A DNA stretch of 60,274 nt from CAYUHK01 sp964475165 (lineage in GTDB: Bacteria; Verrucomicrobiota; Kiritimatiellia; JAAZAB01), in NCBI GenBank assembly GCA_964475165.1, contig CAYYVN010000011.1:1-60274 (forward strand). Direction: 5' to 3'. Position 1 is the stretch's first letter, and the number at the start of each line of letters is the position of its first letter. The notes under the pieces are model-generated. The model was not told the origin of the DNA. It did no database searches and saw only the letters and a program-made list of their open reading frames with translations. Below are positions 16,924 to 25,960 of this stretch, one piece after another. A program made the translations under genes and the position numbers.

Positions 16924-17958
16924 TTAAAGCAGTTGGCGCACGAGCGTCAGGTTGATGCTCGCGGAGATCATGCATAATGCCAAGCCGGCCAATAACGGCC
17001 CCAAAAATAACTCATGATATTGATGGTATGTTTTGTTGTGTACATGGGTTTTTTCCAGCTTGTCGATCTCGTCCAGGGCGCGATTCAAGCCCTTGGGATC
17101 CCGCGCATTGAAATAGAGGCCGCCGGTGGTTTGGGCAATGGTCTTGAGCAAGGCTTCATCCAGGCGAACCTCGGCATATTGGATGCTGCTCCGGCCGAAG
17201 GGATCCTGGGCCATGAAGGGCGCCCGACCGTTGGAGCCGACGCCAATGGTGTAGACCTTGATGCCCAAGGCGCGGGCAGCCTGCATGGCGTCTTCCGGCT
17301 TGATCAGGCCGGTATTGGATTCGCCGTCGCTCAAGAGGACGATGACTTTGGATTTAAGCTCAGTTTTCTCCAGCCGGGCGCAGGCCGTGGCCAGCGCATC
17401 ACCAATGGCGGTGAGCAGTTCTTCCTGATTGGCCACCTCGCCCTGGGGAGTCAGGGTGGGCTTGGGGATTTGCACGCCTTGGAGCACATGCCGTAGCGCC
17501 CCATGATCAATGGTCAGCGGCACGCGGCTGGTAGCGAAGCCGCCGAAAGTCACCAGCCCGATGAGGTCATCCCGGCGGCGTTCAATGAATTCGGTGAAGA
17601 TTATTTTCACGGCATCGAGCCGGCTGCGATATTGGTCACGTGTGGAGAAATCCAGCGCCTGCATCGAGCCGGATACATCCACCACCATCTGAATGGCGAT
17701 GGCGTTGCTCCTGCGCATGGCGGTCTCCAGCACGGTCTGGGGGCGGGCCAGGGCGATGATCAGCAGGCTGATCCCCAGCAGAAACAAGCCGGGCATCACG
17801 GTCTGCATGGCCAGGCGCCAGGTATACTGGGTGGTGGGCAGGCGATGCGTGGGGGCGAAGAGCATGGCCCGCCGCCGGCGCCGGCCATAGACCGCCCAGA
17901 TGGCGCCAGCCAGGGGGATAGCCCAGAGTAGAAAATAAGGGTGTGCGAATCTAAACAT
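16924..17958 (-). CDS. BatA-like VWA-domain membrane protein
   Basis: A 344-residue protein from the ATG at 17958; the in-frame extension to 18033 lies inside the preceding gene. The N-terminus 'MFRFAHPYFLLWAIPLAGAI' is typical of BatA/BatB, with a second helix at about 55-72. The VWA domain has the MIDAS motif 'VVDVSGSM' (94-98), a downstream Thr/Asp pair, and 'VLLSDGESNTG'. A C-terminal helix ('LFLGPLLAGLALCMISASIN') anchors it. BatA and BatB probably form metal-dependent protein contacts in the periplasm and are remodelled by MoxR. It overlaps the preceding gene by 8 bases and lies 13 bases before the BatB-BatC fusion. Confidence 0.88.
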   Translation of the reverse strand: MFRFAHPYFLLWAIPLAGAIWAVYGRRRRRAMLFAPTHRLPTTQYTWRLAMQTVMPGLFLLGISLLIIALARPQTVLETAMRRSNAIAIQMVVDVSGSMQALDFSTRDQYRSRLDAVKIIFTEFIERRRDDLIGLVTFGGFATSRVPLTIDHGALRHVLQGVQIPKPTLTPQGEVANQEELLTAIGDALATACARLEKTELKSKVIVLLSDGESNTGLIKPEDAMQAARALGIKVYTIGVGSNGRAPFMAQDPFGRSSIQYAEVRLDEALLKTIAQTTGGLYFNARDPKGLNRALDEIDKLEKTHVHNKTYHQYHELFLGPLLAGLALCMISASINLTLVRQLL

Positions 17959-19000
17959 GAGTGCTGGCCCGTTGCTTTTGTTCCCATTCGTCGGTTTCCA
18001 GATAGTCGCGGGCGGTGCTGAGCGTTTGATCAACGGTGGGCATATCCGGTTGGAAGGCTGCGAATTTGACCAGATCGGCTGTCTGTAAAAATACCCGCAG
18101 TTTGCCTACCACGGCCCGACTGAAACGCGCATCTTGGATCACCGCCGCCAGGAATTCTTCGGTGGTTTGTTCCGGAGCCCGAATGGCATGCGCCCTCTCG
18201 ATATAGCGCCGCACGATCATGGTGATCGCCAAATAAAACTCCTTGAACTGTTGGGTGGCGATCAGGTTTTGGGCTATCAGCTCGGTCAACTCGCGCAGGG
18301 CGCGTTCCTTGGGCGACAGGCGCTTGAGCTTTATATTCCGTCGCAGGCGCCCTCCCAGCCAGCCCACGCCGCCCAGCGCGCCGCCAACCAGGAGACCCAC
18401 CAGCACCCAGCCCAGGACGGTTGGCCAGGGCGGAAAAATCCGGCGCGGGCCGAGGATATCGGCGAGCTTGGTCGGCGCGGGGTCGGGGCTGACGGGCTGG
18501 ACCTGGAAAGTCATGGGATGCGTGGCAAACCAGCCCTCCTGCGCCGGCTGCTGTCTGCGATCCACATAGCCGATGGCCAGGGGGCCCAGACGATATTCTT
18601 CCGCCAGGATGGGCGTCAGTTTGAAGCAGTGTTCGCGTATCACCAGCTCGGCTGTGATCTGCGGTTCGCGCTCATAGGCGCCGCTCAGGATGAATCCCTG
18701 GAGGCGGCCCTCGAGCGGCGGCAGTTGGACCTCCAGCGTGGCCGGCGCCCGGGTTTGAATGGTCAATAAGGTGTCGCGCTCCAAATGCACAGCCGCCGGT
18801 TCAGCGCTGATGCGGCAGGTGATGGCGCCGACGGATATTTCGTCCACGCGCGCCGGTGCCGGAGTGGTCCGGGGCGGCTGGGTGGGATGGCAAGACGCCA
18901 GGGCGAGCAGGCCGCCGAGCAGCAGGCTCAGCCAGCGGCTCCCGCCAGCCCAGCCGCGCTGGCTGGGGCAGCTTTTCAGGTTAGTGAAGCTTAAAGCCAT
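17951..19000 (-). CDS. BatD-like lipoprotein with cytoplasmic helical tail (DUF4381-like)
   Basis: A 349-residue protein. The N-terminal segment 'LSLLLGGLLALASC' ends in a lipobox-like cysteine, suggesting a lipoprotein. The next 170 residues are beta-rich and proline-rich ('TLEVQLPPLEGRLQGFIL'). One transmembrane helix follows ('VLGWVLVGLLVGGALGGVGW'), then a basic helical tail ('KRLSPKERALRELTELIAQN'). This layout matches the small DUF4381/BatD-like protein often placed between DUF58 and BatA in MoxR operons. A lipid anchor plus a transmembrane helix is unusual, and the cysteine may not be processed. It overlaps BatA by 8 bases. Confidence 0.7.
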   Translation of the reverse strand: MALSFTNLKSCPSQRGWAGGSRWLSLLLGGLLALASCHPTQPPRTTPAPARVDEISVGAITCRISAEPAAVHLERDTLLTIQTRAPATLEVQLPPLEGRLQGFILSGAYEREPQITAELVIREHCFKLTPILAEEYRLGPLAIGYVDRRQQPAQEGWFATHPMTFQVQPVSPDPAPTKLADILGPRRIFPPWPTVLGWVLVGLLVGGALGGVGWLGGRLRRNIKLKRLSPKERALRELTELIAQNLIATQQFKEFYLAITMIVRRYIERAHAIRAPEQTTEEFLAAVIQDARFSRAVVGKLRVFLQTADLVKFAAFQPDMPTVDQTLSTARDYLETDEWEQKQRASTHV

Positions 19001-19066
19001 CAGTTGTTTATTCTCTTATTGGCGCGCCGGACCCATCGGGCCGCCTCTGGCTTTTGGTCAGCCTCT

Positions 19067-19957
19067 TCAACCGCGCGCCGCGCGGCGCTGCCGTATTTGA
19101 AACAAGCGCCGCACATCATCAATAAAGGGTTTGTTGGTGGAGAGGCTGATGCTATCTATGCGCAGCTTGCGGAACTGCCGCTGGAGCTCTTGTGCTTCGG
19201 TCGCGGCCCGCTGCCGAAAGGCTTGGCGCAGCTGGCGAGGTGCAGTATCCAGCAGGAAGAGGGCGCCGCTTTCCGGATCGAGGATTTCCTGCAGGCCGCT
19301 TTCCGGCAGTTCCGCTTCGCGCGGGTCGCTCAGCGGGCAGGCAATCAGGTCATGATGCCGCGCACTGACGCGCAATTCATCCTCGTAGCCTTCGCTCAGG
19401 AAATCGGAGATTAAAAAAACCACCGCCCGTTTTTTCTGCACCCGGTTAAGAAAACGCAGCGCCGCGCCGATATCCGTGCCGCGCCGGGTTTCCTCGGCGG
19501 CCAGCACTTCTCGCACCAGGCGCATGGCCGCCGTGCGGCCCTTGCGCGGCGGCAGAAAGCGCTCGATACGGTTGCTGAAGAGCAGCATGCCGATTTTATC
19601 CTGGTTCTTGATGGCGGAAAGCGAGAGCAGGCAGGTCAGTTCAGCGGCGACCTCCGCCTTGGAGCGCAGCCGACTGCCGAAGCACATCGATCCGGAGATA
19701 TCCACCAGGAAGATAATGGTCAGTTCGCGTTCTTCGCAAAAACGTTTCACGAATAGATGGCCCATGCGCGCGGTGACATTCCAGTCGATGGCGCGCACAT
19801 CGTCGCCGGGAACATAGGCGCGCACTTCGTCAAATTCCATGCCGCGGCCCTTGAAGACCGAGTGATATTCGCCGGAGATATGTTCATCAACCAGTTTGTT
19901 GGTGAACACCTTGATGCGGCGCACCTGCTTCATTAATTCCTTGGTATCAATGCTCAT
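19067..19957 (-). CDS. DUF58 domain-containing protein
   Basis: A 296-residue cytoplasmic protein from the ATG at 19957, 28 bases after moxR. It contains the DUF58 core ('DEVRAYVPGDDVRAIDWNVT') followed by a VWA-like segment with a MIDAS-type motif 'FLVDISGSM' and 'FLISDFLSEGYED'. DUF58 proteins nearly always sit next to MoxR ATPases and are thought to be their substrate adaptors. It has no signal peptide or membrane segment. The 66-base space to the next gene shows no terminator. Confidence 0.9.
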   Translation of the reverse strand: MSIDTKELMKQVRRIKVFTNKLVDEHISGEYHSVFKGRGMEFDEVRAYVPGDDVRAIDWNVTARMGHLFVKRFCEERELTIIFLVDISGSMCFGSRLRSKAEVAAELTCLLSLSAIKNQDKIGMLLFSNRIERFLPPRKGRTAAMRLVREVLAAEETRRGTDIGAALRFLNRVQKKRAVVFLISDFLSEGYEDELRVSARHHDLIACPLSDPREAELPESGLQEILDPESGALFLLDTAPRQLRQAFRQRAATEAQELQRQFRKLRIDSISLSTNKPFIDDVRRLFQIRQRRAARG

Positions 19958-19985
19958 CGCACTGGCCTCACGCGCGCCCTGCGCT

Positions 19986-20975
19986 TCAGGGAACCGGGAT
20001 CTCATTCAAGAGCCGCGTGATGATATCCTCGCTGGTGATTTCCTCGGCTTCCGCTTCGTAAGTCAACATGATGCGGTGCCGCAAAACATCCGGCGCGATT
20101 TCTTTAACATCCTGCGGCGTGGCGTAGCCGCGACCATGCAGCAGGGCATTGGCCCGGGCCACGATATTCAGATAGAGGGTCGCCCGCGGCGAGGCCCCGT
20201 ATTCGATCTGATGATCAATAGCGATGCCATAGGCCGAGGGGCGCCGCGTGGCCAGCACCAGGTCGAGAATGTAATCACCCACCTTTTCGTCACAATAGAT
20301 TTGATCCAGCAGATTCCGCAGGTCGGTGATTTGCGCGGCGGAGATCACGGCCTGCACTTGTACATCCAGCTTGCGCGTGAACCGGGTCATGATGCGGCGT
20401 TCATCTTCCTTGGAAGGATAGCTCACCTTGCATTTGAGCATGAAGCGATCGATCTGCGCTTCCGGCAGCGGATAGGTGCCTTCCTGCTCGATGGGGTTTT
20501 GGGTGGCCATGACCAAGAAGGGATCCGGCAGCGGATGGGTGGCGTCGCCGAAGGTCACCTGACGCTCCTGCATGGCTTCCAGTAAAGCCGATTGCACCTT
20601 GGCCGGTGCGCGGTTGATTTCGTCGGCCAGCAAAAGATGAGTAAAAACCGGGCCTTTCTTGGGCAGAAAAGATCCGCTCTTGGGATCATAGATCATGGTG
20701 CCGATCAAGTCGGCGGGCAAGAGGTCGGGCGTGAAACTGATGCGCTGAAAATTCAAGCCGATGGCCTGCGCCAGGGTTTTCACGGCCGTCGTCTTCGCCA
20801 GGCCGGGCACACCTTCCAATAGAATATGACCGCCGGCGATCAAGGCCATCAACATGCGATCCAGCAGCTGCTCCTGACCGACCAGGACCTTCTGGACCTC
20901 TTGTCGTAAACGATCCAGCGCCTGCGCTTGTTCCTGGATCAGGTTGCCGGTCTGGGTTATTTTTTCATATTCCAT
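19986..20975 (-). CDS. MoxR-family AAA+ ATPase
   Basis: A 329-residue AAA+ protein. The Walker A motif 'EGVPGLAKTT' is at about residue 54, Walker B 'LLADEINRAPAKVQSALLEA' at about 117, and sensor 1 'VMATQNPIEQEGTYPLPEAQ' follows, all in the order seen in MoxR. The C-terminal lid has the usual 'GASPRATLYL' arginine. MoxR ATPases act as chaperones that insert cofactors or remodel VWA-domain partners. Here the partners are presumably the DUF58, BatA and BatB products. The start has a GGGAG ribosome site. It lies 72 bases after the DUF4340 gene, with a hairpin between them. Confidence 0.95.
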   Translation of the reverse strand: MEYEKITQTGNLIQEQAQALDRLRQEVQKVLVGQEQLLDRMLMALIAGGHILLEGVPGLAKTTAVKTLAQAIGLNFQRISFTPDLLPADLIGTMIYDPKSGSFLPKKGPVFTHLLLADEINRAPAKVQSALLEAMQERQVTFGDATHPLPDPFLVMATQNPIEQEGTYPLPEAQIDRFMLKCKVSYPSKEDERRIMTRFTRKLDVQVQAVISAAQITDLRNLLDQIYCDEKVGDYILDLVLATRRPSAYGIAIDHQIEYGASPRATLYLNIVARANALLHGRGYATPQDVKEIAPDVLRHRIMLTYEAEAEEITSEDIITRLLNEIPVP

Positions 20976-20991
20976 GGCTCACTCCCGGGTT

Positions 20992-21022
20992 GCTGGGCCA
21001 GCCAGGCCAAGGCCAGCCCAGC
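20992..21022 (-). other. Intercistronic hairpin between DUF4340 gene and moxR
   Basis: GCTGGGC (20992-20998) pairs perfectly with GCCCAGC (21016-21022), and the loop itself holds GGCC-AA-GGCC. No T-run follows, so it is more likely an mRNA-processing or stability element inside the long operon than a terminator. Confidence 0.35.
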
Positions 21023-21047
21023 TTGGCTTGGTTATCTGTGCCTTTCA

Positions 21048-22235
21048 CTAACTATGGACTGGTGCGCGGTCAGTTTGATAACTGAGGTCTGCGTCCGGCT
21101 CATCCGGCGGCGGCTCTGTATCCTGGAAGAGTTCCGCGCGCTGGATGAGCAATGCTTCGGCCCGATAGGATTTAAGCACATAAATCCAAGGGCTCAGTCG
21201 AGCGTTTAATTTTTGAGTTTGTTCCGCCAGAGCTTGTTGCGCGGCGGCGTCCGTCGGCGCGTCCTCTTTAGATTCTGCGGCAGCGTTAGCCGGTGGCGTA
21301 TAGGCCACGCTCACCTGCAGGTAGCGATCGAAGGACTCATGGTCCACTGTCTGGCCCAGGCTGAGCGTATAAGTTTGGCCTTGCTTGGTGCGGGCCTGGA
21401 TCAGGATGGGTTGCTGCAGGCCGGTTGCCGTCTCCGTCGGCTCAAGCACATCATCGAAGCCCAGGTAATGCAGGCTGCTGGCCAGCTGCTGTAGCTTGGC
21501 GTTATCCACCGGGCCAGCTTCACCATCGTTTTTGACCAGTTCCAGCGCAGCGGCGACTCCAGCGCGTTGCAGGGTGAGGGGCTGGCGTCCCGGGCCGCTG
21601 ATGGATATTTCCATGATATCTTGGGCCGGCACATTGATGAATTCATCATCCAGCCAGTATTTGGCCGGTTCCACCAGGCGTTGGAGGCTCTGCGCCACCA
21701 GCAGCACCGGGCCGGTCGCGCGGCGGATATATTGGCCATCCGGATACCCGCCCCACAGGGAGCCGCTCTCCTGGCCGCCGGTTGGCTGGCGCAGGAAGGG
21801 CTTGCCGATGAGCAAGCTGGCCAGGATTTGATCCTGGGCGTTGAAGAGTTGCAGGAGCGTGCCGGTTTGTTCCGGCGGCCCTTCCGCATCCGGGGGCAGC
21901 AAATGGAACTGCTCTAATTGTGCTTCGCCGGCGTGGATCACCTGACCGATTTTCAAGTTGCTGAGATCTTGCAAGGTTTCGACCACCTTCTCGAACTTAG
22001 CCGGATAATTGAAGCGGCTGGCCACTTGCCAGATAGACTCTGTTTTGGAGATGATGATGTTGGTCCCCGGCGTCTGGATCTGAATTTTACGGACTTCGTT
22101 GATCGGCAGGGCCGGCCAGACCCGATTGCCCACCAGCGCCGGTGCTGGGCTTGCCTGTTGACGCAGGGTCCACCAGGCTCCCGCGCCGAGCAATAGGGCC
22201 AGGATCAGGAGAGCGATGAATGTTTTTAGTTGCAT
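21048..22235 (-). CDS. DUF4340 domain-containing membrane-anchored protein
   Basis: A 395-residue protein. The ATG at 22235 follows a strong GGGAGGAAG site, so the in-frame extension to 22292 is rejected. One N-terminal transmembrane helix ('LKTFIALLILALLLGAGAWW') anchors a periplasmic beta-rich region containing DUF4340 units ('ITKTESIW'-like and 'NLKIGQVIH' segments, 'YWLDDEFINVPAQDIMEISI'). These proteins accompany GldG-type ABC modules in many bacteria and are thought to be periplasmic accessory factors. It starts 14 bases after the GldG-like gene. An alanine/glutamine-rich helix lies at about 325-355. Confidence 0.85.
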   Translation of the reverse strand: MQLKTFIALLILALLLGAGAWWTLRQQASPAPALVGNRVWPALPINEVRKIQIQTPGTNIIISKTESIWQVASRFNYPAKFEKVVETLQDLSNLKIGQVIHAGEAQLEQFHLLPPDAEGPPEQTGTLLQLFNAQDQILASLLIGKPFLRQPTGGQESGSLWGGYPDGQYIRRATGPVLLVAQSLQRLVEPAKYWLDDEFINVPAQDIMEISISGPGRQPLTLQRAGVAAALELVKNDGEAGPVDNAKLQQLASSLHYLGFDDVLEPTETATGLQQPILIQARTKQGQTYTLSLGQTVDHESFDRYLQVSVAYTPPANAAAESKEDAPTDAAAQQALAEQTQKLNARLSPWIYVLKSYRAEALLIQRAELFQDTEPPPDEPDADLSYQTDRAPVHS

Positions 22236-22249
22236 GATCTTCCTCCCGC

Positions 22250-24181
22250 TTAATTTTGGGCCCGTTGTTTTTGCCGTCGCCGGCGGCTCCATCCGAAGGC
22301 CGTTCCGGCCAAGATGATCAGCGCTGGCATCAGGGTGATATTAACGGCCTTGACGATCACCCCCAGGCTTTCAATGCCTTGGCGCAGGTGCTGGCGGACT
22401 TTTTTTAGTTCGGCCTGCGTGCGGATCTGGTCCTCTTTGAAGCGATTGATTTCTTCTTCCTGTTCCGGACTGAGGATGTAGCGCTGCGTTTGATCTTTGC
22501 TGGCCTGCAGCGCTTCCAAGCGCTGGTGGGTGGCGTCGAGTTTTTCCTGCAGGGCACGTTCCTGCAGGAACCAACGCTGCTGCGCCTCGTGTTGCAGGGC
22601 CAGGACGCGGTCGAAGGGGCGTTCGAAGCGGCCGCGGCAACGCACGCTTGCCAGATCGACGCTGCCGGCCATCTGTTCCAGGGCATTGAAGAAGAAGTTT
22701 AGATTGTCATTGATGGGTTGAAAAACGCGTTGCCCGAAGAAGCTCAGTTCCTGCACGGCGAATTGATCACCCAGCAGATCAACATCGGCCACCAGGATCA
22801 CCGTGGTGGGCTGACGGCTTTGCTGGAGGGCCGCCGCGGGTGGAGCGGGCGGCGCGTTCTCTTCCGGTCCGCCTGCCGGTTTGCCATCCGGGAAAGCCGT
22901 CGGAAAGATGCCCTGCAAGCGCAGGGCCAAACTTAGGCGCTGCCCTCCGGGCTGGAATTCACGCCGCAGATTTTCCGCGCCAGACTGCGCCAGCAGGGCG
23001 TTGATCAATTGCGACTGTTCGGAGGAGACCAAGAGCGAACTCACGCTGAGGCCCTCAACACCCTGACCGCTGAAGGCTCCGGCACAGGGCAGAATAAGCG
23101 TTTTGAGATTGGCCGTGAGTGTATCCTGGCCATCAATGTTCGTTTCGCGCAGGCTCAGGAAAACGGGGCTATCCTCCACCTGATTGTGGCCCTGTTGGAT
23201 GCGGGTCGTGGCCCGCATATCGGCCAGGATTTTATCGGGCGCATACTCAACGCCCCAGGCCTCCAGCAGCCGGCCGAGATCTGAGCGCGGGTTGGCCGGG
23301 CCGTGTAGGTTCATGGAATCTTCCTGCTGGGCCGCATCCACCAGACAGAGAGGATCGATGAAGGCCAGGAGCCGCCCGCCGCCCAAGATAAATTGATCGA
23401 TGGCAAACTGCGTGGTCGCCGTCAGATTCTTGGGGTGGATCAGCAGCAAAGCATCAATCGCGGCATCGATCGCCTCGGCTTCCATGTCCACATGGCGTAT
23501 TTCGTAATCCTCAGCCAGGTTCTGAAAGGCGACCCAAGGCGGTTGACTGCGCGGCCGCGCTTGGCCGGGCATGGCATATGGAAAACTGCGTACGCCCATC
23601 ACCGGCAAACTGCTCATCAGGCCCAAGACCGGCTTGCGGGCCAGGGCCACCCGGGTGATCAGGCGCGTAATGCTGTATTCCAACAGCTCTTCGTGGCGCG
23701 GATCAATGAAAGGGATCGTGGCATGAAAATCGCCTTTGACGGCGACCAGCCCGCAATACAAGGTTGTATCCCCCGCGCCGAACAGGCTCAGGTTTTGTCC
23801 GGCCAGGCCGTAGCGTTCGGCCCATTCCTCAGCCTCCGAGTCGGGGCGGGGATCGTAGGTTTCCAGGATGATCCGGCCGCCGGCGGCCAGCTGATATTCC
23901 TTGAGCAGTTCGCTCACTTGCCGCGCAAAATTTTTAAGGGGCAGGGGCACATCCGAGGAGCGTTCCGAAAAAAACAATTTAAGGGTGACGGGGCTTTCCA
24001 GATTTTCCAGGATGCGTCGCGTGCCATCGGTGAGGGTGAAGAGCTTTTCTTCGGTTAGATCCAGGCGCCAGCGCAGGCCGCCGAGGATGATGTTGGCGGC
24101 GATCAGCGCCGCCAGCAGGATGAAGATGCCCGCCAGACTGCTACCGAAAATCCAGTATCGTTTAGTGTTCTTGGAACTCAT
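22250..24181 (-). CDS. GldG-family ABC transporter auxiliary protein
   Basis: A 643-residue membrane protein starting at 24181, where AAGGAG is well spaced; the ATG at 24190 abuts that site. An N-terminal helix ('GIFILLAALIAANIILGG') is followed by the GldG signature 'LDLTEEKLFTLTDGTRRIL' and a large extracytoplasmic domain (ABC_transp_aux type). A charged helix/coiled coil ('EEEINRFKEDQIRTQAELKK') leads to a C-terminal helix and basic tail. GldG partners with the ABC permease GldF. In Bacteroidota the set supports gliding, elsewhere its substrate is unknown. The end is spaced 14 bases from the DUF4340 gene. Confidence 0.9.
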   Translation of the reverse strand: MSSKNTKRYWIFGSSLAGIFILLAALIAANIILGGLRWRLDLTEEKLFTLTDGTRRILENLESPVTLKLFFSERSSDVPLPLKNFARQVSELLKEYQLAAGGRIILETYDPRPDSEAEEWAERYGLAGQNLSLFGAGDTTLYCGLVAVKGDFHATIPFIDPRHEELLEYSITRLITRVALARKPVLGLMSSLPVMGVRSFPYAMPGQARPRSQPPWVAFQNLAEDYEIRHVDMEAEAIDAAIDALLLIHPKNLTATTQFAIDQFILGGGRLLAFIDPLCLVDAAQQEDSMNLHGPANPRSDLGRLLEAWGVEYAPDKILADMRATTRIQQGHNQVEDSPVFLSLRETNIDGQDTLTANLKTLILPCAGAFSGQGVEGLSVSSLLVSSEQSQLINALLAQSGAENLRREFQPGGQRLSLALRLQGIFPTAFPDGKPAGGPEENAPPAPPAAALQQSRQPTTVILVADVDLLGDQFAVQELSFFGQRVFQPINDNLNFFFNALEQMAGSVDLASVRCRGRFERPFDRVLALQHEAQQRWFLQERALQEKLDATHQRLEALQASKDQTQRYILSPEQEEEINRFKEDQIRTQAELKKVRQHLRQGIESLGVIVKAVNITLMPALIILAGTAFGWSRRRRQKQRAQN

Positions 24182-24214
24182 GCCTGTCATCTCCTTAGGG
24201 GTCTGGGTGGCGTC

Positions 24215-24958
24215 TCAGGCCGCCTTCCTGTTTTCCAATACCAAGCGGGTGCCGCAGAGCATAAAAATTATGACGCTGATGTAATAAGCAAAATCGCGCA
24301 GATCCAATACGCCCTTTTGAAAGGCCTCGTAATGGGGCATAAAACTGAAGGCGGCTACGGCGCGCACGCTCCAATCCGGCGCCCAGCGCACCAAAAGATC
24401 AGTGACCGGCGGCCAGCCGGCCAGCAGTAAGAAGAGACCAATAACCACCGCCAGCACGAAGCTGATCACCTGATTGCGCGTGAAGGCCGAGGTCAACATG
24501 CCCACCGCCAAATAGGCGCCGGCCAAGAGAGCGCTCCCGAGATAGCCTCCGATGATGGGGCCGCGGTCCGGTGCGCCGAGATAGATCACGGTCAGGACGA
24601 TCGGGAAAGTGAGCAGGAGCGCTAAGCCTAAAAAAATCCAGGCGGCGATGAATTTACCCAGGATGGCCTGCGTGAGGGTGATGGGCAGGGTCAGCAGGGT
24701 TTCGATCGTGCCGGAGCGCCGTTCTTCAGCCCACAGGCGCATGGCCACCGCTGGCACCAGGATCAGAAACATCCAGGGATGCCAGAAGAAAAACGCTCGC
24801 AGATCAGCCTGCCCGGCCTCATAGAAGCGCGAGACGAAAAATGTCAGAAAACCAATCAACATCAAAAAGACAACCATGAACACATAAGCTACCGGCGATT
24901 CAAAATAGGCCAACAGTTCCCGCTTGGTAATGGCGGCGATTTTACGCAAGGCATCCAT
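24215..24958 (-). CDS. ABC transporter permease, GldF/ABC-2 type
   Basis: A 247-residue permease with an AGGAGA ribosome site. Six hydrophobic segments are visible, starting 'YVFMVVFLMLIGFLTFFVSR'. The characteristic 'RLWAEERRSGTIETLLTLPI' coupling segment lies between helices 2 and 3, as in ABC-2 permeases (GldF, NosY, CcmB-like). It begins 19 bases after the ATPase gene and would form the membrane channel driven by that ATPase. The cargo is not evident from sequence. Confidence 0.93.
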   Translation of the reverse strand: MDALRKIAAITKRELLAYFESPVAYVFMVVFLMLIGFLTFFVSRFYEAGQADLRAFFFWHPWMFLILVPAVAMRLWAEERRSGTIETLLTLPITLTQAILGKFIAAWIFLGLALLLTFPIVLTVIYLGAPDRGPIIGGYLGSALLAGAYLAVGMLTSAFTRNQVISFVLAVVIGLFLLLAGWPPVTDLLVRWAPDWSVRAVAAFSFMPHYEAFQKGVLDLRDFAYYISVIIFMLCGTRLVLENRKAA

Positions 24959-24977
24959 AAGGCTTTCTCCTGGCTGG

Positions 24978-25910
24978 TTAGCGATTATTGTTCCGTGCTT
25001 GGGTTAAGTCCTGAAAAACATCATCGAGCCGCCCCTCCAGGGCTTGCAGGCCGATGACCGGCCAGTCAGCATGGGCCTGCAGCAGGGCCATCACTTCCGG
25101 GAATAAGCGTTGCGGATCGCGCGCGTAGACCAGTACCCGTTGTCCGCGCGCTTCCACCGCCGCCGCCGCCGGCAAATGCTCCAGCTCGCCCAGCAGAGCG
25201 CCCGGCTGTGAGGCCAAAGTCAACTCGACGGCTCCATAGGTGCGACTCTGTTTCTTGAGGTCGGCCGGCGCGCCGTTGGCGACGATGCGGCCCTGGCAGA
25301 TGATGATGGCGCGGGTACAGACAGCTTCCACCTCTTCCAGGATATGCGTGGAAATGACGATGGCCTTGCGTGCGGCCATTTCCGTGATCAGCCTGCGCAC
25401 TACCTGTTTTTGGTTCGGATCCAAGCCATCCGTGGGTTCATCCATGATCAATAGCGGTGGGTCGTGCAGCAGGGCCTGGGCTAAACAGGTGCGCTGACGA
25501 TAGCCCTTGGAGAGAGTGCCGATGTTTTGATGGCGGACCGTTTCCAGGCGGCATAATGCGATGGTGTGCTCGAGGCGCCGCTGGCGTTCACGCCCCCGAT
25601 AGCCCCGCACAGCAGCGCTGAAAGCCAGATAATCCCAAACGCTCATGTCATCATAGAGCGGAGCATTTTCCGGCAGATAGCCGATCTCTTTCTTGGCCGC
25701 CACCGCGGCCCGTAGAATATCATGCCCGGCTACTTGGGCCGTGCCGGCCGTGGGAGGCAGGAAGCCTGTGATCATGCGCATGGTGGTGGTTTTACCGGCG
25801 CCGTTGGGGCCTAAAAATCCCAAGACTTCGCCCTTGCCCACTTGAAAAGAAACATCATCCACAGCGATGATATTTCCGAATCTCTTCTGTAGATGGCTGA
25901 CTTGCAGCAT
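24978..25910 (-). CDS. ABC transporter ATP-binding protein, GldA-like
   Basis: A 310-residue ATPase with all ABC motifs: Walker A 'GFLGPNGAGKTTTMRMI', Q-loop around 'EIGYLPENAPLYDDM', signature 'LSKGYRQRTCLAQALLHDPP', Walker B 'LLIMDEPTDGLDPNQ' and H-loop 'VISTHILEEVEAVC'. The signature reads LSKGY instead of LSGGQ, which is common in this drug/gliding-type subfamily. A C-terminal regulatory domain of about 90 residues follows. It heads the ABC module, with a GGAGGAT ribosome site. It is the likely energiser of the permease and GldG-like protein. Confidence 0.94.
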   Translation of the reverse strand: MLQVSHLQKRFGNIIAVDDVSFQVGKGEVLGFLGPNGAGKTTTMRMITGFLPPTAGTAQVAGHDILRAAVAAKKEIGYLPENAPLYDDMSVWDYLAFSAAVRGYRGRERQRRLEHTIALCRLETVRHQNIGTLSKGYRQRTCLAQALLHDPPLLIMDEPTDGLDPNQKQVVRRLITEMAARKAIVISTHILEEVEAVCTRAIIICQGRIVANGAPADLKKQSRTYGAVELTLASQPGALLGELEHLPAAAAVEARGQRVLVYARDPQRLFPEVMALLQAHADWPVIGLQALEGRLDDVFQDLTQARNNNR

Positions 25911-25960
25911 GATGATCCTCCGTTCAGTTGCTGGCCCGCGATCAAACGCAAGGCCGAAGA

